In this document: positions 53,853 to 63,756 of the stretch, in pieces
Layout of the letters: every line of letters begins with the position of its first letter
Numbering within the stretch: position 1 is the stretch's first letter
Source: Pseudomonas syringae
GTDB lineage: Bacteria > Pseudomonadota > Gammaproteobacteria > Pseudomonadales > Pseudomonadaceae
NCBI RefSeq assembly: GCF_021605415.1
Contig: NZ_WKEQ01000006.1
Coordinates: forward strand, 62,001-126,000
Direction of reading: 5' to 3'
DNA length: 64,000 nucleotides
Program-made: the position numbers and the translations under genes
Notes under the pieces: model-generated
Database searches by the model: none
What the model was told of the DNA's origin: nothing
Seen by the model: only the letters and a program-made list of their open reading frames with translations

Positions 53853-55249
53853 AAGACATGGGCATCAAGGTTTTGCTGGTCGAGGATGATCGTTCCCTGC
53901 GCGAGGCGTTGGTCGATACGCTGCTGCTCGCGGGCCACGATTACCTTGCCGTCGGTTCGGGGGAAGAAGCGCTGACGGCGGTGGGGCGCGAGGCGTTCAG
54001 TCTGGTGATCAGCGACGTCAACATGCCCGGGATGGACGGCCATCAACTGTTGGCTCTGTTGCGTGCACGTCAGCCGCAGCTGCCGGTGCTGTTGATGACG
54101 GCTCACGGCGCGGTGGAGCGCGCCGTCGACGCCATGCGCCAAGGGGCGGCGGATTATCTGGTCAAGCCGTTCGAGCCTAAAGCGCTGCTGGATCTGGTGG
54201 CGCGCCATGCCCTTGGCAGCCTCGGTGCCAAGGATGACGAAGGCCCTGTGGCCGTAGAGCCGGCGAGTGCGCAACTGCTCGAATTGGCAGCGCGGGTAGC
54301 TCGCAGCGATTCGACGGTATTGATCTCTGGAGAGTCAGGCACCGGCAAGGAAGTCTTGGCTCGCTACATCCATCAGCAATCTCATCGGGCCAGTCAGCCG
54401 TTTATTGCGATCAACTGCGCCGCGATTCCCGACAACATGCTCGAAGCAACGTTGTTCGGCCATGAAAAGGGTTCATTCACCGGCGCCATTGCGGCGCAGG
54501 CCGGCAAGTTTGAGCAGGCAGACGGCGGTACTTTGCTGCTCGACGAAATTTCCGAAATGCCGCTCGGTCTGCAAGCCAAATTGCTGCGGGTCTTGCAGGA
54601 GCGCGAAGTTGAGCGCGTGGGCGGCCGCAAGCCGATCGCTCTGGACATTCGTGTCGTCGCGACGACCAACCGTGACCTGGCCGGCGAAGTGGCGGCGGGG
54701 CGATTCCGTGAAGATCTTTTTTACCGTCTGTCGGTATTCCCCCTGGCCTGGCGTCCACTTCGCGAACGTACTGCCGATATCCTGCCGCTGGCTGAGCGGC
54801 TGCTGGCCAAGCACGTCAATAAAATGAAACACGCGGCGGCGAAATTGTCTCCGGACGCTCAGGCCTGCCTCACGGCGTATCCGTGGCCGGGCAATGTGCG
54901 TGAGCTGGACAACGCCATTCAGCGGGCGTTGATTTTGCAGCAGGGCGGGCTGATTCAGCCGCAGGATTTTTGTCTCGCCGGGGCGGTGACCTTTGCGCCA
55001 CTCGTTGCACCGGCAGCCGCGCAAGCGACGGTGCGTGGAATCGAAGTCGAGGCAGAATCGGCCGGTGCGCTGGGCGATGATCTGCGTCGACGCGAGTTCC
55101 AGATGATCATCGATACCCTGCGCGCCGAGCGCGGCAGGCGCAAGGAAGCGGCCGAAAAACTCGGCATCAGTCCGCGAACGCTGCGCTACAAACTGGCGCA
55201 AATGCGTGACGCGGGGATGGATGTCGAGGGTTATCTGTTCGCCACGTGA
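53849..55249 (+). CDS. fleR: Flagellar sigma-54 response regulator FleR
   Basis: A 466-residue NtrC-type activator of middle flagellar genes. The receiver domain has Asp56 in LVISDVNMPGMDG. The AAA+ domain has GESGTGKE and a GSFTGA loop, where FleQ and most relatives have GAFTGA. The C-terminal Fis HTH is KEAAEKLGISPRTLRYKLAQM. The GTG at 53849 overlaps the fleS TGA and has AGGGAG upstream; the ATG at 53858 is an alternative. Confidence 0.94.
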   Translation: MKDMGIKVLLVEDDRSLREALVDTLLLAGHDYLAVGSGEEALTAVGREAFSLVISDVNMPGMDGHQLLALLRARQPQLPVLLMTAHGAVERAVDAMRQGAADYLVKPFEPKALLDLVARHALGSLGAKDDEGPVAVEPASAQLLELAARVARSDSTVLISGESGTGKEVLARYIHQQSHRASQPFIAINCAAIPDNMLEATLFGHEKGSFTGAIAAQAGKFEQADGGTLLLDEISEMPLGLQAKLLRVLQEREVERVGGRKPIALDIRVVATTNRDLAGEVAAGRFREDLFYRLSVFPLAWRPLRERTADILPLAERLLAKHVNKMKHAAAKLSPDAQACLTAYPWPGNVRELDNAIQRALILQQGGLIQPQDFCLAGAVTFAPLVAPAAAQATVRGIEVEAESAGALGDDLRRREFQMIIDTLRAERGRRKEAAEKLGISPRTLRYKLAQMRDAGMDVEGYLFAT

Positions 55250-55297
55250 TTGCTGCGCAACCGTTCAAATCGCTTTTCTGAAAGGCTGCCCGATAGC

Positions 55298-55314
55298 TGG
55301 CACCCTTGTTGCTA
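55298..55314 (+). promoter_or_regulatory. Sigma-54 promoter of fliEFGHIJ
   Basis: CTGGCACCCTTGTTGCTA: GG at 55299-55300 and GC at 55311-55312, exactly ten bases apart, with near-consensus TGGCAC and TTGCT. 61 bases before fliE. Confidence 0.93.
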
Positions 55315-55374
55315 ATACCTGTGTACCCGCCGAGTGAGTGTCAAAAAATTGCGGGCCGCCCAAGAGAGTAGACC

Positions 55375-55704
55375 ATGAGCCAAGGTATTGAATTTAATCG
55401 GTTGATGCTGGACATGCGCGCCATGCAAATGGACGCCATGTCTGCGCCGAAATCGACTGCCGCTGTCCCTGAGATGGGCAACAGCAGCTTCGCCGACATG
55501 CTCGGTATGGCCGTCAATAAAGTGAACGATACCCAGCAGGCATCGAGCCAGTTGGCGAACGCGTTCGAGATCGGCAAGAGCGGCGTCGATCTGACCGACG
55601 TAATGATTTCCTCGCAGAAAGCCAGTGTGTCTTTCCAGGCGCTGACCCAGGTGCGCAACAAACTGGTTCAGGCTTACCAAGACATCATGCAGATGCCGGT
55701 TTAA
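55375..55704 (+). CDS. fliE: Flagellar hook-basal body protein FliE
   Basis: A 109-residue adapter between the MS ring and the rod. The conserved C-terminal part is [80 protein letters not shown] precedes the ATG. Confidence 0.96.
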   Translation: MSQGIEFNRLMLDMRAMQMDAMSAPKSTAAVPEMGNSSFADMLGMAVNKVNDTQQASSQLANAFEIGKSGVDLTDVMISSQKASVSFQALTQVRNKLVQAYQDIMQMPV

Positions 55705-55718
55705 GGACATATTGAGTC

Positions 55719-57506
55719 ATGGCAGAAGCAGTCGCTGATAACGTTCCGGCCAAGGCCACCCCGATAGACGGAAAACCGCCGTTGTTCGGTCTGTCCTTCC
55801 TGGAAAACCTCTCCGAGATGACCATGCTGCGTCAGGTAGGCCTTTTGGTCGGCCTCGCTGCGAGCGTGGCGATTGGCTTTGCCGTGGTGTTGTGGTCGCA
55901 GCAACCGGATTACCGGCCTCTGTACGGCAGCCTTGCCGGTATGGACGCCAAGCAGGTCATGGATACGTTGGCTTCTGCCGACATTCCTTACACCGTTGAA
56001 CCGAACTCCGGCGCCTTGTTGGTCAAGGCCGATGATCTGCCGCGTGCGCGGCTTAAACTCGCCGCCGCTGGTGTCACTCCCAGCGACGGCAACATCGGTT
56101 TTGAAATCCTCGACAAGGAACAGGGTCTGGGCACCAGCCAGTTCATGGAAGCGACCCGTTATCGTCGCGGCCTCGAAGGTGAACTGGCGCGCACGATCTC
56201 CAGCCTGAACAACGTCAAGGGTGCCCGTGTGCACCTGGCGATTCCGAAGAGTTCGGTGTTCGTGCGTGACGAACGCAAGCCGAGCGCTTCGGTACTGGTC
56301 GAGCTGTATTCCGGTCGTTCGCTGGAGCCGGGTCAGGTGGTGGCGATCATCAATCTGGTGGCGACTTCCGTTCCCGAACTGAGCAAATCGCAGATCACCG
56401 TCGTCGATCAGAAGGGCAACCTGCTCTCCGATCAGGCGGAAAATTCCGAAATGACCATGGCCGGCAAGCAGTTCGATTACAGCCGCCGCATGGAAAGCAT
56501 GCTCACGCAGCGCGTGCACAATATTTTGCAACCGGTGCTGGGCAACGACCGCTACAAGGCTGAAGTCTCGGCCGATGTGGATTTCAGCGCCGTCGAGTCC
56601 ACCGCCGAGCAGTTCAATCCGGATCAGCCGGCGTTGCGCAGCGAGCAGTCGGTCAACGAACAACGTACCGCCAGTAATGGCCCGCAAGGTGTGCCGGGTG
56701 CCCTGAGCAATCAGCCGCCGTCGCCGGCGTCAGCGCCGCAGACCACGGGCGGTGCAGCGGCATCGGCCAGCATGGTGCAACCGGGTCAGCCATTGGTCGA
56801 CGCCAACGGTCAGCAGATCATGGATCCGGCCACCGGCCAGCCAATGCTCGCGCCTTACCCGGCAGACAAGCGTCAACAATCCACGAAGAACTTCGAGCTT
56901 GACCGTTCCATCAGTCACACCAAGCAGCAGCAGGGCCGCCTCAATCGCCTGTCGGTGTCGGTGGTCGTGGACGATCAGGTCAAGGTCAATGCGGCGAACG
57001 GCGAAACCAGCCGTGCACCGTGGAGCGCCGACGAATTGGCGCGCTTCACGCGTCTGGTGCAAGACGCCGTCGGTTTCGACGCCAGCCGTGGTGACAGCGT
57101 CAGCGTGATCAACATGCCGTTCTCCGCCGAGCGCGGTGAAGTGATTGCCGACATCCCGTTCTACTCCCAGCCATGGTTCTGGGACATCGTCAAACAAGTG
57201 CTGGGTGTGTTGTTCATCCTGGTGCTGGTGTTTGGTGTGCTGCGTCCGGTGCTCAACAACATCACCGGTGGCGGGAAAGGCAAGGAACTTGCAGGCCTGG
57301 GCAGTGACGTTGAACTGGGTGGCATGGGTGGTCTGGATGGCGAACTGGCCAACGACCGCGTCAGCCTCGGCGGCCCGACCAGCATTCTGCTGCCGAGCCC
57401 GAGCGAAGGCTATGACGCCCAGTTGAATGCAATCAAGAGTCTGGTGGCAGAAGACCCGGGTCGTGTGGCCCAGGTCGTGAAAGAGTGGATTAACGCAGAT
57501 GAGTGA
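55719..57506 (+). CDS. fliF: Flagellar MS-ring protein FliF
   Basis: A 595-residue inner-membrane ring protein. TM1 is about residues 37-58 (VGLLVGLAASVAIGFAVVLW) and TM2 about 488-510 (VKQVLGVLFILVLVFGVL). The periplasmic ring-building motifs lie in between (EQGLGTSQFMEATRYRRGLEGELARTISSL). The C-terminal cytoplasmic tail, which binds FliG, ends DPGRVAQVVKEWINADE. Its end overlaps fliG by eight bases. Confidence 0.97.
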   Translation: MAEAVADNVPAKATPIDGKPPLFGLSFLENLSEMTMLRQVGLLVGLAASVAIGFAVVLWSQQPDYRPLYGSLAGMDAKQVMDTLASADIPYTVEPNSGALLVKADDLPRARLKLAAAGVTPSDGNIGFEILDKEQGLGTSQFMEATRYRRGLEGELARTISSLNNVKGARVHLAIPKSSVFVRDERKPSASVLVELYSGRSLEPGQVVAIINLVATSVPELSKSQITVVDQKGNLLSDQAENSEMTMAGKQFDYSRRMESMLTQRVHNILQPVLGNDRYKAEVSADVDFSAVESTAEQFNPDQPALRSEQSVNEQRTASNGPQGVPGALSNQPPSPASAPQTTGGAAASASMVQPGQPLVDANGQQIMDPATGQPMLAPYPADKRQQSTKNFELDRSISHTKQQQGRLNRLSVSVVVDDQVKVNAANGETSRAPWSADELARFTRLVQDAVGFDASRGDSVSVINMPFSAERGEVIADIPFYSQPWFWDIVKQVLGVLFILVLVFGVLRPVLNNITGGGKGKELAGLGSDVELGGMGGLDGELANDRVSLGGPTSILLPSPSEGYDAQLNAIKSLVAEDPGRVAQVVKEWINADE

Positions 57507-58518
57507 TAACCGAGCCGTTGCCGCCAAACTGACCCGGGTCGACAAAGCCGCGATTTTGCTGCTGTCCCTGGGTTCGACTGACGCCGCACAAGTGTTGCGC
57601 CACATGGGCCCGAAAGAGGTTCAGCGTGTGGGTGTGGCCATGGCCCAGATGGGCAACGTCCACCGTGAGCAAGTCGAACAGGTGATGAGCGAGTTTGTCG
57701 AAATCGTCGGCGACCAGACCAGCCTGGGCGTCGGCTCCGACGACTACGTGCGCAAAATGCTCACCCAGGCATTGGGCGAAGACAAGGCCAACGGTCTGAT
57801 CGACCGCATCCTGCTCGGTGGCAACACCAGCGGCCTCGACAGCCTGAAATGGATGGAGCCGCGTGCCGTTGCCGACGTGATCCGTTACGAACACCCGCAG
57901 ATCCAGGCGATCGTGGTCGCGTACCTCGACCCGGATCAGGCCGGTGAAGTACTTGGCAACTTCGACCACAAGGTGCGTCTGGACATCATCCTGCGCGTCT
58001 CGTCGTTGAACACCGTGCAGCCTGCGGCATTGAAAGAATTGAACCAGATCCTCGAGAAGCAGTTCTCGGGTAACTCGAACGCTTCGCGTACTACCTTGGG
58101 CGGTATCAAGCGTGCGGCGGACATCATGAACTTCCTCGACAGCTCGATCGAAGGCCAGCTCATGGACTCGATCCGCGAAGTCGACGAAGACCTGTCCGGT
58201 CAGATCGAAGACCTCATGTTCGTGTTCAACAACCTCGCCGACGTCGACGACCGTGGCATTCAGGCGCTGTTGCGCGAAGTGTCCTCGGACGTGTTGGTGC
58301 TGGCCCTCAAGGGTTCGGACGAAGGCGTCAAGGAGAAAATCTTCAAGAACATGTCCAAGCGTGCCGCCGAACTGTTGCGCGACGACCTGGAGGCCAAAGG
58401 CCCGGTGCGTGTCAGCGACGTCGAAACCGCGCAGAAGGAAATCCTCACCATCGCCCGCCGTATGGCCGAAGCCGGAGAAATCGTGCTCGGTGGCAAGGGC
58501 GGCGAGGAAATGATCTAA
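57499..58518 (+). CDS. fliG: Flagellar motor switch protein FliG
   Basis: A 339-residue switch protein that contacts FliF, FliM and the stator. It contains the EHPQ motif (YEHPQIQAIVVAYLDPDQAGEVL) and the C-terminal charged torque helix region (IQALLREVSSDVLVLALKGSDEGVKEKIFKNMSKRAAELLRDDLEAKGPVRVSDVE). Confidence 0.97.
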   Translation: MSDNRAVAAKLTRVDKAAILLLSLGSTDAAQVLRHMGPKEVQRVGVAMAQMGNVHREQVEQVMSEFVEIVGDQTSLGVGSDDYVRKMLTQALGEDKANGLIDRILLGGNTSGLDSLKWMEPRAVADVIRYEHPQIQAIVVAYLDPDQAGEVLGNFDHKVRLDIILRVSSLNTVQPAALKELNQILEKQFSGNSNASRTTLGGIKRAADIMNFLDSSIEGQLMDSIREVDEDLSGQIEDLMFVFNNLADVDDRGIQALLREVSSDVLVLALKGSDEGVKEKIFKNMSKRAAELLRDDLEAKGPVRVSDVETAQKEILTIARRMAEAGEIVLGGKGGEEMI

Positions 58519-58522
58519 GCCC

Positions 58523-59332
58523 ATGGACAAGCATGACGAGTCTGTGACGGATCTGATCCGCGCCCGCGACGTCCGGGGTTTCGATACCTGGGCGCTGCCG
58601 AGTTTCGACCCGCCCAAGCCTGAACCCGAACCGGAGCCCGAGCCCGAGCCGCCGGAAATGGAAGAAGTGCCGCTGGAAGAAGTCCAGCCACTGACCCTTG
58701 AAGAACTCGAGAGCATCCGTCAGGAGGCTTACAACGAGGGCTTCGCCGTTGGCGAAAAAGAAGGTTTTCACAGCACTACGCTCAAGGTGCGTCAGGAAGC
58801 CGAAGTTGCCTTGGCGGCGAAGATCGCCAGCCTTGAGCAACTGATGGGGCATCTGTTCGAGCCTATCGCCGAGCAAGATACGCAGATTGAAAAATCATTG
58901 GTTGACCTTGTGCAACACATCACCAAACAGGTGATCAAGCGCGAACTGGCCATTGATTCGAGCCAGATCGAACACGTCATGCGCGACGCGCTCAAGCTGT
59001 TGCCGCTGGGCGTGGATAACGTGCGTCTGTACGTTAATCCGCAGGATTTCGAGCAGGCCAAAGCCCTGCGCGAACGCCATGAAGAAACCTGGCGCATCGT
59101 CGAGGATGAATCCCTGTTGCCGGGCGGCTGCCGCGTTGAAACCGAGCACAGCCGCATCGACGCGAGCATCGAAACCCGCGTGACCCAGGTCATGGCCAAG
59201 CTGTTCGATCAGTTGCACGAACAGGCGTTGCATCCAGCCGCAGGGGACATCACGCTGGACGTGCCCGTGGACAGCAAATCCGCCGACGCCATGGCCGACG
59301 AGCCGCTTGCGGACAATCCCGATGCGCCTTGA
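58523..59332 (+). CDS. fliH: Flagellar export ATPase regulator FliH
   Basis: A 269-residue negative regulator and stator-like partner of FliI. Residues about 32-44 form a Pro-Glu repeat ([16 protein letters not shown]), followed by an acidic linker, a GxxxG-like helix ([15 protein letters not shown]), and the conserved C-terminal domain ([26 protein letters not shown]). Its end overlaps fliI by 11 bases. Confidence 0.94.
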   Translation: MDKHDESVTDLIRARDVRGFDTWALPSFDPPKPEPEPEPEPEPPEMEEVPLEEVQPLTLEELESIRQEAYNEGFAVGEKEGFHSTTLKVRQEAEVALAAKIASLEQLMGHLFEPIAEQDTQIEKSLVDLVQHITKQVIKRELAIDSSQIEHVMRDALKLLPLGVDNVRLYVNPQDFEQAKALRERHEETWRIVEDESLLPGGCRVETEHSRIDASIETRVTQVMAKLFDQLHEQALHPAAGDITLDVPVDSKSADAMADEPLADNPDAP

Positions 59333-60680
59333 ACGCACCAGTTTCGCCAAGCGCCTGGGCAGCTACGCTGAGGCGACCGAGATTGCCGGCGCGCCGATTC
59401 TCGAAGGGCGCCTGCTGCGCATGGTCGGCCTGACCCTCGAAGCCGAAGGCCTGCGCGCCGCCATGGGCACTCGCTGCCTGGTGATCAACGACGACAGCTA
59501 TCACCCGTCTCAGGTCGAGGCCGAAGTCATGGGCTTCTCCGGCAATAAAGTTTTCCTGATGCCGGTGGGAAGCGTTGCCGGTATCGCGCCGGGCGCCCGT
59601 GTGGTGCCGCTGGCCGATGCCGGTCGCTTGCCGATGGGCATGAGCATGCTCGGTCGCGTGCTGGACGGCGCCGGTCGTGCGCTGGATGGCAAGGGCGGCA
59701 TGAAGGCTGAAGACTGGGTGCCGATGGACGGCCCGACGATCAACCCGCTCAACCGTGATCCGATCAGCGTGCCGCTGGACGTCGGTATCCGCTGCATCAA
59801 CGGTTTGTTGACGGTGGGTCGCGGTCAGCGTCTCGGTCTGTTCGCCGGTACCGGTGTCGGTAAATCGGTGCTGCTGGGCATGATGACCCGCTTCACTGAC
59901 GCCGACATTATTGTCGTCGGCCTGATCGGCGAGCGGGGCCGCGAAGTTAAAGAGTTCATCGAGCACATCCTCGGTGAAGAAGGCCTCAAGCGTTCGGTGG
60001 TCGTCGCCTCGCCAGCGGACGATGCGCCGCTCATGCGCTTGCGCGCGGCCATGTACTGCACGCGTATCGCCGAATATTTCCGCGACAAGGGCAAGAACGT
60101 CCTGTTGCTCATGGATTCCCTGACCCGTTTCGCCCAGGCCCAGCGGGAAATCGCCCTGGCCATCGGCGAGCCACCAGCGACCAAGGGTTATCCGCCATCG
60201 GTGTTCGCCAAGCTGCCGAAACTGGTCGAGCGCGCCGGTAATGCAGAGAAGGGCGGGGGTTCGATTACTGCGTTCTACACCGTGCTGTCCGAAGGCGATG
60301 ACCAGCAGGATCCGATTGCCGACTCGGCGCGAGGCGTGCTTGACGGTCACATCGTGCTGTCTCGGCGTCTGGCCGAAGAAGGCCATTACCCGGCCATCGA
60401 CATTGAGGCGTCCATCAGCCGGGTGATGCCGTCGGTAGTCGGCATCAAGCATATGAATCACGCGCAGATGTTCAAGCAATACTGGTCGCGCTATCAGCAG
60501 AGCCGCGACTTGATCAGCGTCGGCGCCTACGTGGCGGGCGGTGATCGCGAAACCGACACCGCGATCAATCTGCAACCGGCCATGACCATGTACCTGCGCC
60601 AGGGCTTGAACGACAATATCAGCATGGCCGCCAGCGAGAATCATCTGGCGTCCATCTTCGCTCCAGCGCTCGGCGGGTAA
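59322..60680 (+). CDS. fliI: Flagellum-specific export ATPase FliI
   Basis: A 452-residue hexameric ATPase of the flagellar type III export apparatus, related to the F1 beta subunit. Walker A is GTGVGKS (176-182); Walker B is [38 protein letters not shown]. The start is the ATG at 59322 (MRLERTSF), inside the fliH end. Confidence 0.97.
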   Translation: MRLERTSFAKRLGSYAEATEIAGAPILEGRLLRMVGLTLEAEGLRAAMGTRCLVINDDSYHPSQVEAEVMGFSGNKVFLMPVGSVAGIAPGARVVPLADAGRLPMGMSMLGRVLDGAGRALDGKGGMKAEDWVPMDGPTINPLNRDPISVPLDVGIRCINGLLTVGRGQRLGLFAGTGVGKSVLLGMMTRFTDADIIVVGLIGERGREVKEFIEHILGEEGLKRSVVVASPADDAPLMRLRAAMYCTRIAEYFRDKGKNVLLLMDSLTRFAQAQREIALAIGEPPATKGYPPSVFAKLPKLVERAGNAEKGGGSITAFYTVLSEGDDQQDPIADSARGVLDGHIVLSRRLAEEGHYPAIDIEASISRVMPSVVGIKHMNHAQMFKQYWSRYQQSRDLISVGAYVAGGDRETDTAINLQPAMTMYLRQGLNDNISMAASENHLASIFAPALGG

Positions 60681-60686
60681 CCGGTC

Positions 60687-61136
60687 ATGGCGACGAGCCG
60701 AGCCGCACGTCTGGCCCCGGTGGTGGACATGGCCGAACAGGCCGAGAAAACCGCCGTGCAGCGCATGGGTCACTTCCAGGGTCAGGTGAAACTCGCCGAG
60801 AGCAAGCTTGCCGATCTGGAAGCCTTTCGCCTGGATTATTCGGAACAGTGGATTGCGCGCGGCAGTGGCGGCGTTTCCGGGCAATGGCTACTCGGCTATC
60901 AGGGCTTTCTGGCGCAACTGGGCACCGCCATCGATCAGCAGCGCCAAAGCCTGCAGTGGCATCAGAACCAATTCGTCAAATCCCGTGACGCGTGGCAACA
61001 AGCTTTCGCCCGCGTCGAAGGTCTGCGAAAACTTGTACAACGCTATCGCGACGAAGCCCAGCGCGCCGAAGACAAACGCGAGCAGAAGCTGCTGGACGAA
61101 TTGTCCCAGCGCTTGCCGCGCCATGACGCATATTAA
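60687..61136 (+). CDS. fliJ: Flagellar export chaperone FliJ
   Basis: A 149-residue coiled-coil protein that fits into the FliI ring like the gamma subunit of F1. It is helical and rich in Gln, Lys and Glu, with the typical QRYRDEAQRAEDKREQKLLDELSQR end. Last of the fliEFGHIJ series. Confidence 0.92.
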   Translation: MATSRAARLAPVVDMAEQAEKTAVQRMGHFQGQVKLAESKLADLEAFRLDYSEQWIARGSGGVSGQWLLGYQGFLAQLGTAIDQQRQSLQWHQNQFVKSRDAWQQAFARVEGLRKLVQRYRDEAQRAEDKREQKLLDELSQRLPRHDAY

Positions 61137-61153
61137 CGGGGCCGCGGCAAACC

Positions 61154-61193
61154 CCTGTCGGAGCTGTCGCAGGCTGCGATCTTTTGATCTCGT
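61154..61193. repeat. Single REP unit after fliJ
   Basis: CTGTCGCAGGCTGCGATCTT followed by TTGATCTCG, the same family as the arms at 5332-5411. Unpaired here. Confidence 0.6.
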
Positions 61194-61264
61194 TTAGCAC
61201 CTTGCCCCATCCCCCGCCAGATGCTAAACCTTGTAAACGTTCGCAATGACAAGGAAGCCAGTTC

Positions 61265-61564
61265 ATGTCAGTTGTTTCAGAAGTCTCCGATCAAGGTAAA
61301 AAACTGACGATATCGATCAAGGGACGATTCGATTTCGGCACGCATCAGGAATTTCGTCAGTCGTACGAAAAGCAAACACCGAAGTCGGTCGTGGTGGATT
61401 TGAAAGAAACCACTTTTCTGGACAGCTCGGCACTGGGCATGCTGCTTCTGTTGCGCGATCATGCCGGTGGCGATCACTCGCAAATCAAAGTCATTAACAG
61501 CAATTCCGACGTGCGCAAGATCCTCGGCATTTCCAATTTCGACAAACTCTTCGACATCAGTTGA
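61265..61564 (+). CDS. STAS-domain anti-sigma factor antagonist (HsbA-like)
   Basis: A 99-residue STAS protein. The phosphorylatable serine is in KETTFLDSSALGMLLLLRD (Ser54 or Ser55). In P. aeruginosa the corresponding HsbA is phosphorylated and dephosphorylated by HsbR, binds the anti-sigma factor FlgM or the cyclase HsbD, and so switches between swimming and biofilm growth. Same position (after fliJ) and neighbours here; the identity is by synteny and family. Confidence 0.85.
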   Translation: MSVVSEVSDQGKKLTISIKGRFDFGTHQEFRQSYEKQTPKSVVVDLKETTFLDSSALGMLLLLRDHAGGDHSQIKVINSNSDVRKILGISNFDKLFDIS

Positions 61565-61569
61565 CGGCC

Positions 61570-63273
61570 ATGCAGGCGCAAGAGCCGCTGACGATTCTTA
61601 TCGCCGAAGACAGCGCCGGCGACCGGCTGTTGTTGTCGACCATCGTCCGCCGTCAGGGCCACCAGACGCTCACGGCGGCGAACGGTGCCGAGGCGGTTGA
61701 CATATTCCGCGAGCAACGACCGCATCTGGTGTTGATGGACGCCATGATGCCGGTAATGGACGGCTTCGAATCGGCGCGGCAGATCAAGGCGCTGGCCGGC
61801 GATACGCTGGTGCCGATTATCTTTCTGACATCCCTCACCGAAAGCGAAGGCCTGGCTCGATGCTTGGACGCCGGTGGCGACGACTTTCTGGCGAAACCGT
61901 ACAACCAGGTGATCCTTGCCGCCAAAATCAAGGCGATGGATCGGTTGCGACGGCTTCAAGCCACTGTTTTGCAGCAACGTGACCTGATCGCCAAGCACCA
62001 TGAGTATTTGCTCAACGAACAGCGAGTCGCCAAAGCGGTGTTCGACAAGGTCGCGCATTCGGGTTGCCTGAGTGCGCCGAACATTCGTTACCTGCAATCA
62101 CCCTATGCGCTGTTCAATGGCGATCTGTTGCTCGCGGCCTATACGCCGACTGGCGACATGCACGTGTTGCTCGGCGACTTCACCGGTCATGGCCTGCCGG
62201 CCGCAGTCGGCGCCATGCCGTTGGCTGAGGTGTTTTACGGCATGACCGCCAAGGGGTACGGTCTCGCCGAAACCCTGCGGGAAATGAACGCCAAGCTCAA
62301 ACGCATCCTGCCAGTGGACATGTTCTGTTGTGCGACGTTGTTGTGCCTGAGCTTTCAGCGCCGTTCGGTCGAAGTGTGGAACGGCGGGATGCCAGACGGC
62401 TACCTGCACAGCATTGCCAGCGGGGAGCGCCGCCCTTTGACCGCACGGCATTTGCCGTTGGGAGTGCTCAGTGCACAAGCCTTTGATGACCGCACCGAAG
62501 TGCATCCAATGGCTGTTGGCGATCGGGTGTTCCTGCTGTCCGATGGCGTGATCGATACCTGCAATGCGAGCGAGCAGTTGTTTGGCGTCGAGCGTTTGCA
62601 GGCAGTGTTTGCTGCCAATCGCGAACCGGATCGGCTGTTCGAGGACATCGAGCAGGCCTTGCAGGAATTTCGTGGCGAGGCGCGGGACGATGTGAGCATG
62701 GTTGAAGTGCGCCTGCTTGATGCGAAGCAGATCGTTCCGGCCGCGCCGGTGTATTCCGACAGCGGGCAGTCCTCTCCGCTGGACTGGTCAGCCAGTTTCG
62801 AGTTTCGCGGTGCCACGCTTAAACGCTTTAATCCGTTGCCTTACCTGTTGCAGTTGTTACTCGAAGTGCATGGCCTGCGCGCACAAAGTGGCGCTCTCTA
62901 TAGCGTGCTGGCCGAGTTGTATTCCAATGCGCTGGAACACGGCGTGTTGGGTCTCGACTCTAGCCTCAAGCGTGATGCCTCGGGTTTCGCGCGTTACTAT
63001 GAGCAGCGCTGCACGCGCCTCGACGCCTTGCAGGACGGCTACGTGCGGGTGCATCTGGACGTCAAGCCGCAAGGCGAGGGCGGTTGTCTGGTCATTCGTG
63101 TCGAAGACAGTGGCGAGGGTTTTGATGTGTCGCGGGTGATGCAGACGCCCGCAGATAACGTCCGTCTGTCGGGTCGCGGCGTCAGTTTGATCCGGCAACT
63201 GGCGCGAAACGTCAGTTGGTCAGACGATGGTCGCAGTGCTCGCGTGGAGTTTTTCTGGGAGGCTCTGGCATAA
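61570..63273 (+). CDS. Response regulator with PP2C phosphatase and kinase domains (HsbR-like)
   Basis: A 567-residue three-domain switch. The receiver (1-about 125) has Asp57 in LVLMDAMMPVMDG. The PP2C/SpoIIE phosphatase (about 180-380) has LLGDFTGHGLPAAVGAMPLAEVF. The C-terminal anti-sigma-factor-type kinase (HATPase_c_2, about 415-565) has AELYSNALEHG and RVEDSGEGFD. In P. aeruginosa HptB passes phosphate to this receiver and controls phosphorylation of HsbA. The ATG at 61570 is chosen; a TTG at 61561 would overlap the preceding stop. Confidence 0.87.
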   Translation: MQAQEPLTILIAEDSAGDRLLLSTIVRRQGHQTLTAANGAEAVDIFREQRPHLVLMDAMMPVMDGFESARQIKALAGDTLVPIIFLTSLTESEGLARCLDAGGDDFLAKPYNQVILAAKIKAMDRLRRLQATVLQQRDLIAKHHEYLLNEQRVAKAVFDKVAHSGCLSAPNIRYLQSPYALFNGDLLLAAYTPTGDMHVLLGDFTGHGLPAAVGAMPLAEVFYGMTAKGYGLAETLREMNAKLKRILPVDMFCCATLLCLSFQRRSVEVWNGGMPDGYLHSIASGERRPLTARHLPLGVLSAQAFDDRTEVHPMAVGDRVFLLSDGVIDTCNASEQLFGVERLQAVFAANREPDRLFEDIEQALQEFRGEARDDVSMVEVRLLDAKQIVPAAPVYSDSGQSSPLDWSASFEFRGATLKRFNPLPYLLQLLLEVHGLRAQSGALYSVLAELYSNALEHGVLGLDSSLKRDASGFARYYEQRCTRLDALQDGYVRVHLDVKPQGEGGCLVIRVEDSGEGFDVSRVMQTPADNVRLSGRGVSLIRQLARNVSWSDDGRSARVEFFWEALA

Positions 63274-63303
63274 TCCACGGATTCTTGATCAGGGAGTGAA
63301 CAA

Positions 63304-63651
63304 GTGGCAGACACACACGTTGATCGCGACGTGCTGAGCGCGTTGCAAGATGTCATGGAGGAGAGCTATTTCGAATTGCTCGATACCTTCCTGGCAGACT
63401 CCGAGTCTCGTTTGCGCGAGCTGGAAATTTCCGACGACGCCGCAACGCTGGCTGACGTTGCCCATAGCTTCAAGGGTAGCAGCAGCAACATGGGCGCCAT
63501 CCGCCTGGCCGAGCTCTGTCATGAGCTGGAACATCAAGCCAGAAACAGCAACGCTGCGGCGACCCGCAAACTGGTGGATGACATTCACGGCGAATTCGCG
63601 ATTGTCCGGCCGGTCTATGAAGAAGAGCGGCAGCGCTCCCACGCCCATTAA
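63304..63651 (+). CDS. Histidine phosphotransfer protein HptB
   Basis: A 115-residue Hpt protein. The phospho-acceptor is His54 in LADVAHSFKGSSSNMGAIRLAELCHELE. It relays phosphate from hybrid kinases (in P. aeruginosa RetS, PA1611, SagS, ErcS') to HsbR. The start is a GTG at 63304 after GGGAGTG. Last of the three-gene relay. Confidence 0.88.
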   Translation: MADTHVDRDVLSALQDVMEESYFELLDTFLADSESRLRELEISDDAATLADVAHSFKGSSSNMGAIRLAELCHELEHQARNSNAAATRKLVDDIHGEFAIVRPVYEEERQRSHAH

Positions 63652-63660
63652 TGCGACCGT

Positions 63661-63683
63661 CCGGCATTTTTATACGATGCCGG
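63661..63683 (+). terminator. Hairpin between hptB and fliK
   Basis: CCGGCAT (63661-63667) and ATGCCGG (63677-63683) enclose TTTTATACG. No T-run follows; possibly a weak terminator just ahead of the fliK promoter. Confidence 0.4.
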
Positions 63684-63689
63684 GCGAAA

Positions 63690-63707
63690 GTGGCCCGCCA
63701 CTTGCAG
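63690..63707 (+). promoter_or_regulatory. Sigma-54 promoter of fliK
   Basis: GTGGCCCGCCACTTGCAG: GG at 63692-63693 and GC at 63704-63705, ten bases between. 50 bases before fliK. Confidence 0.85.
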
Positions 63708-63756
63708 CCATCTCTGCCAACTGTACCTACGATCCCAGTGCAGCGGAGACCGTGTC

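Noticed and set aside
59250..60884. A 544-codon minus-strand frame opposite fliI
   Set aside because: Same cause; fliI is fully conserved on the plus strand.
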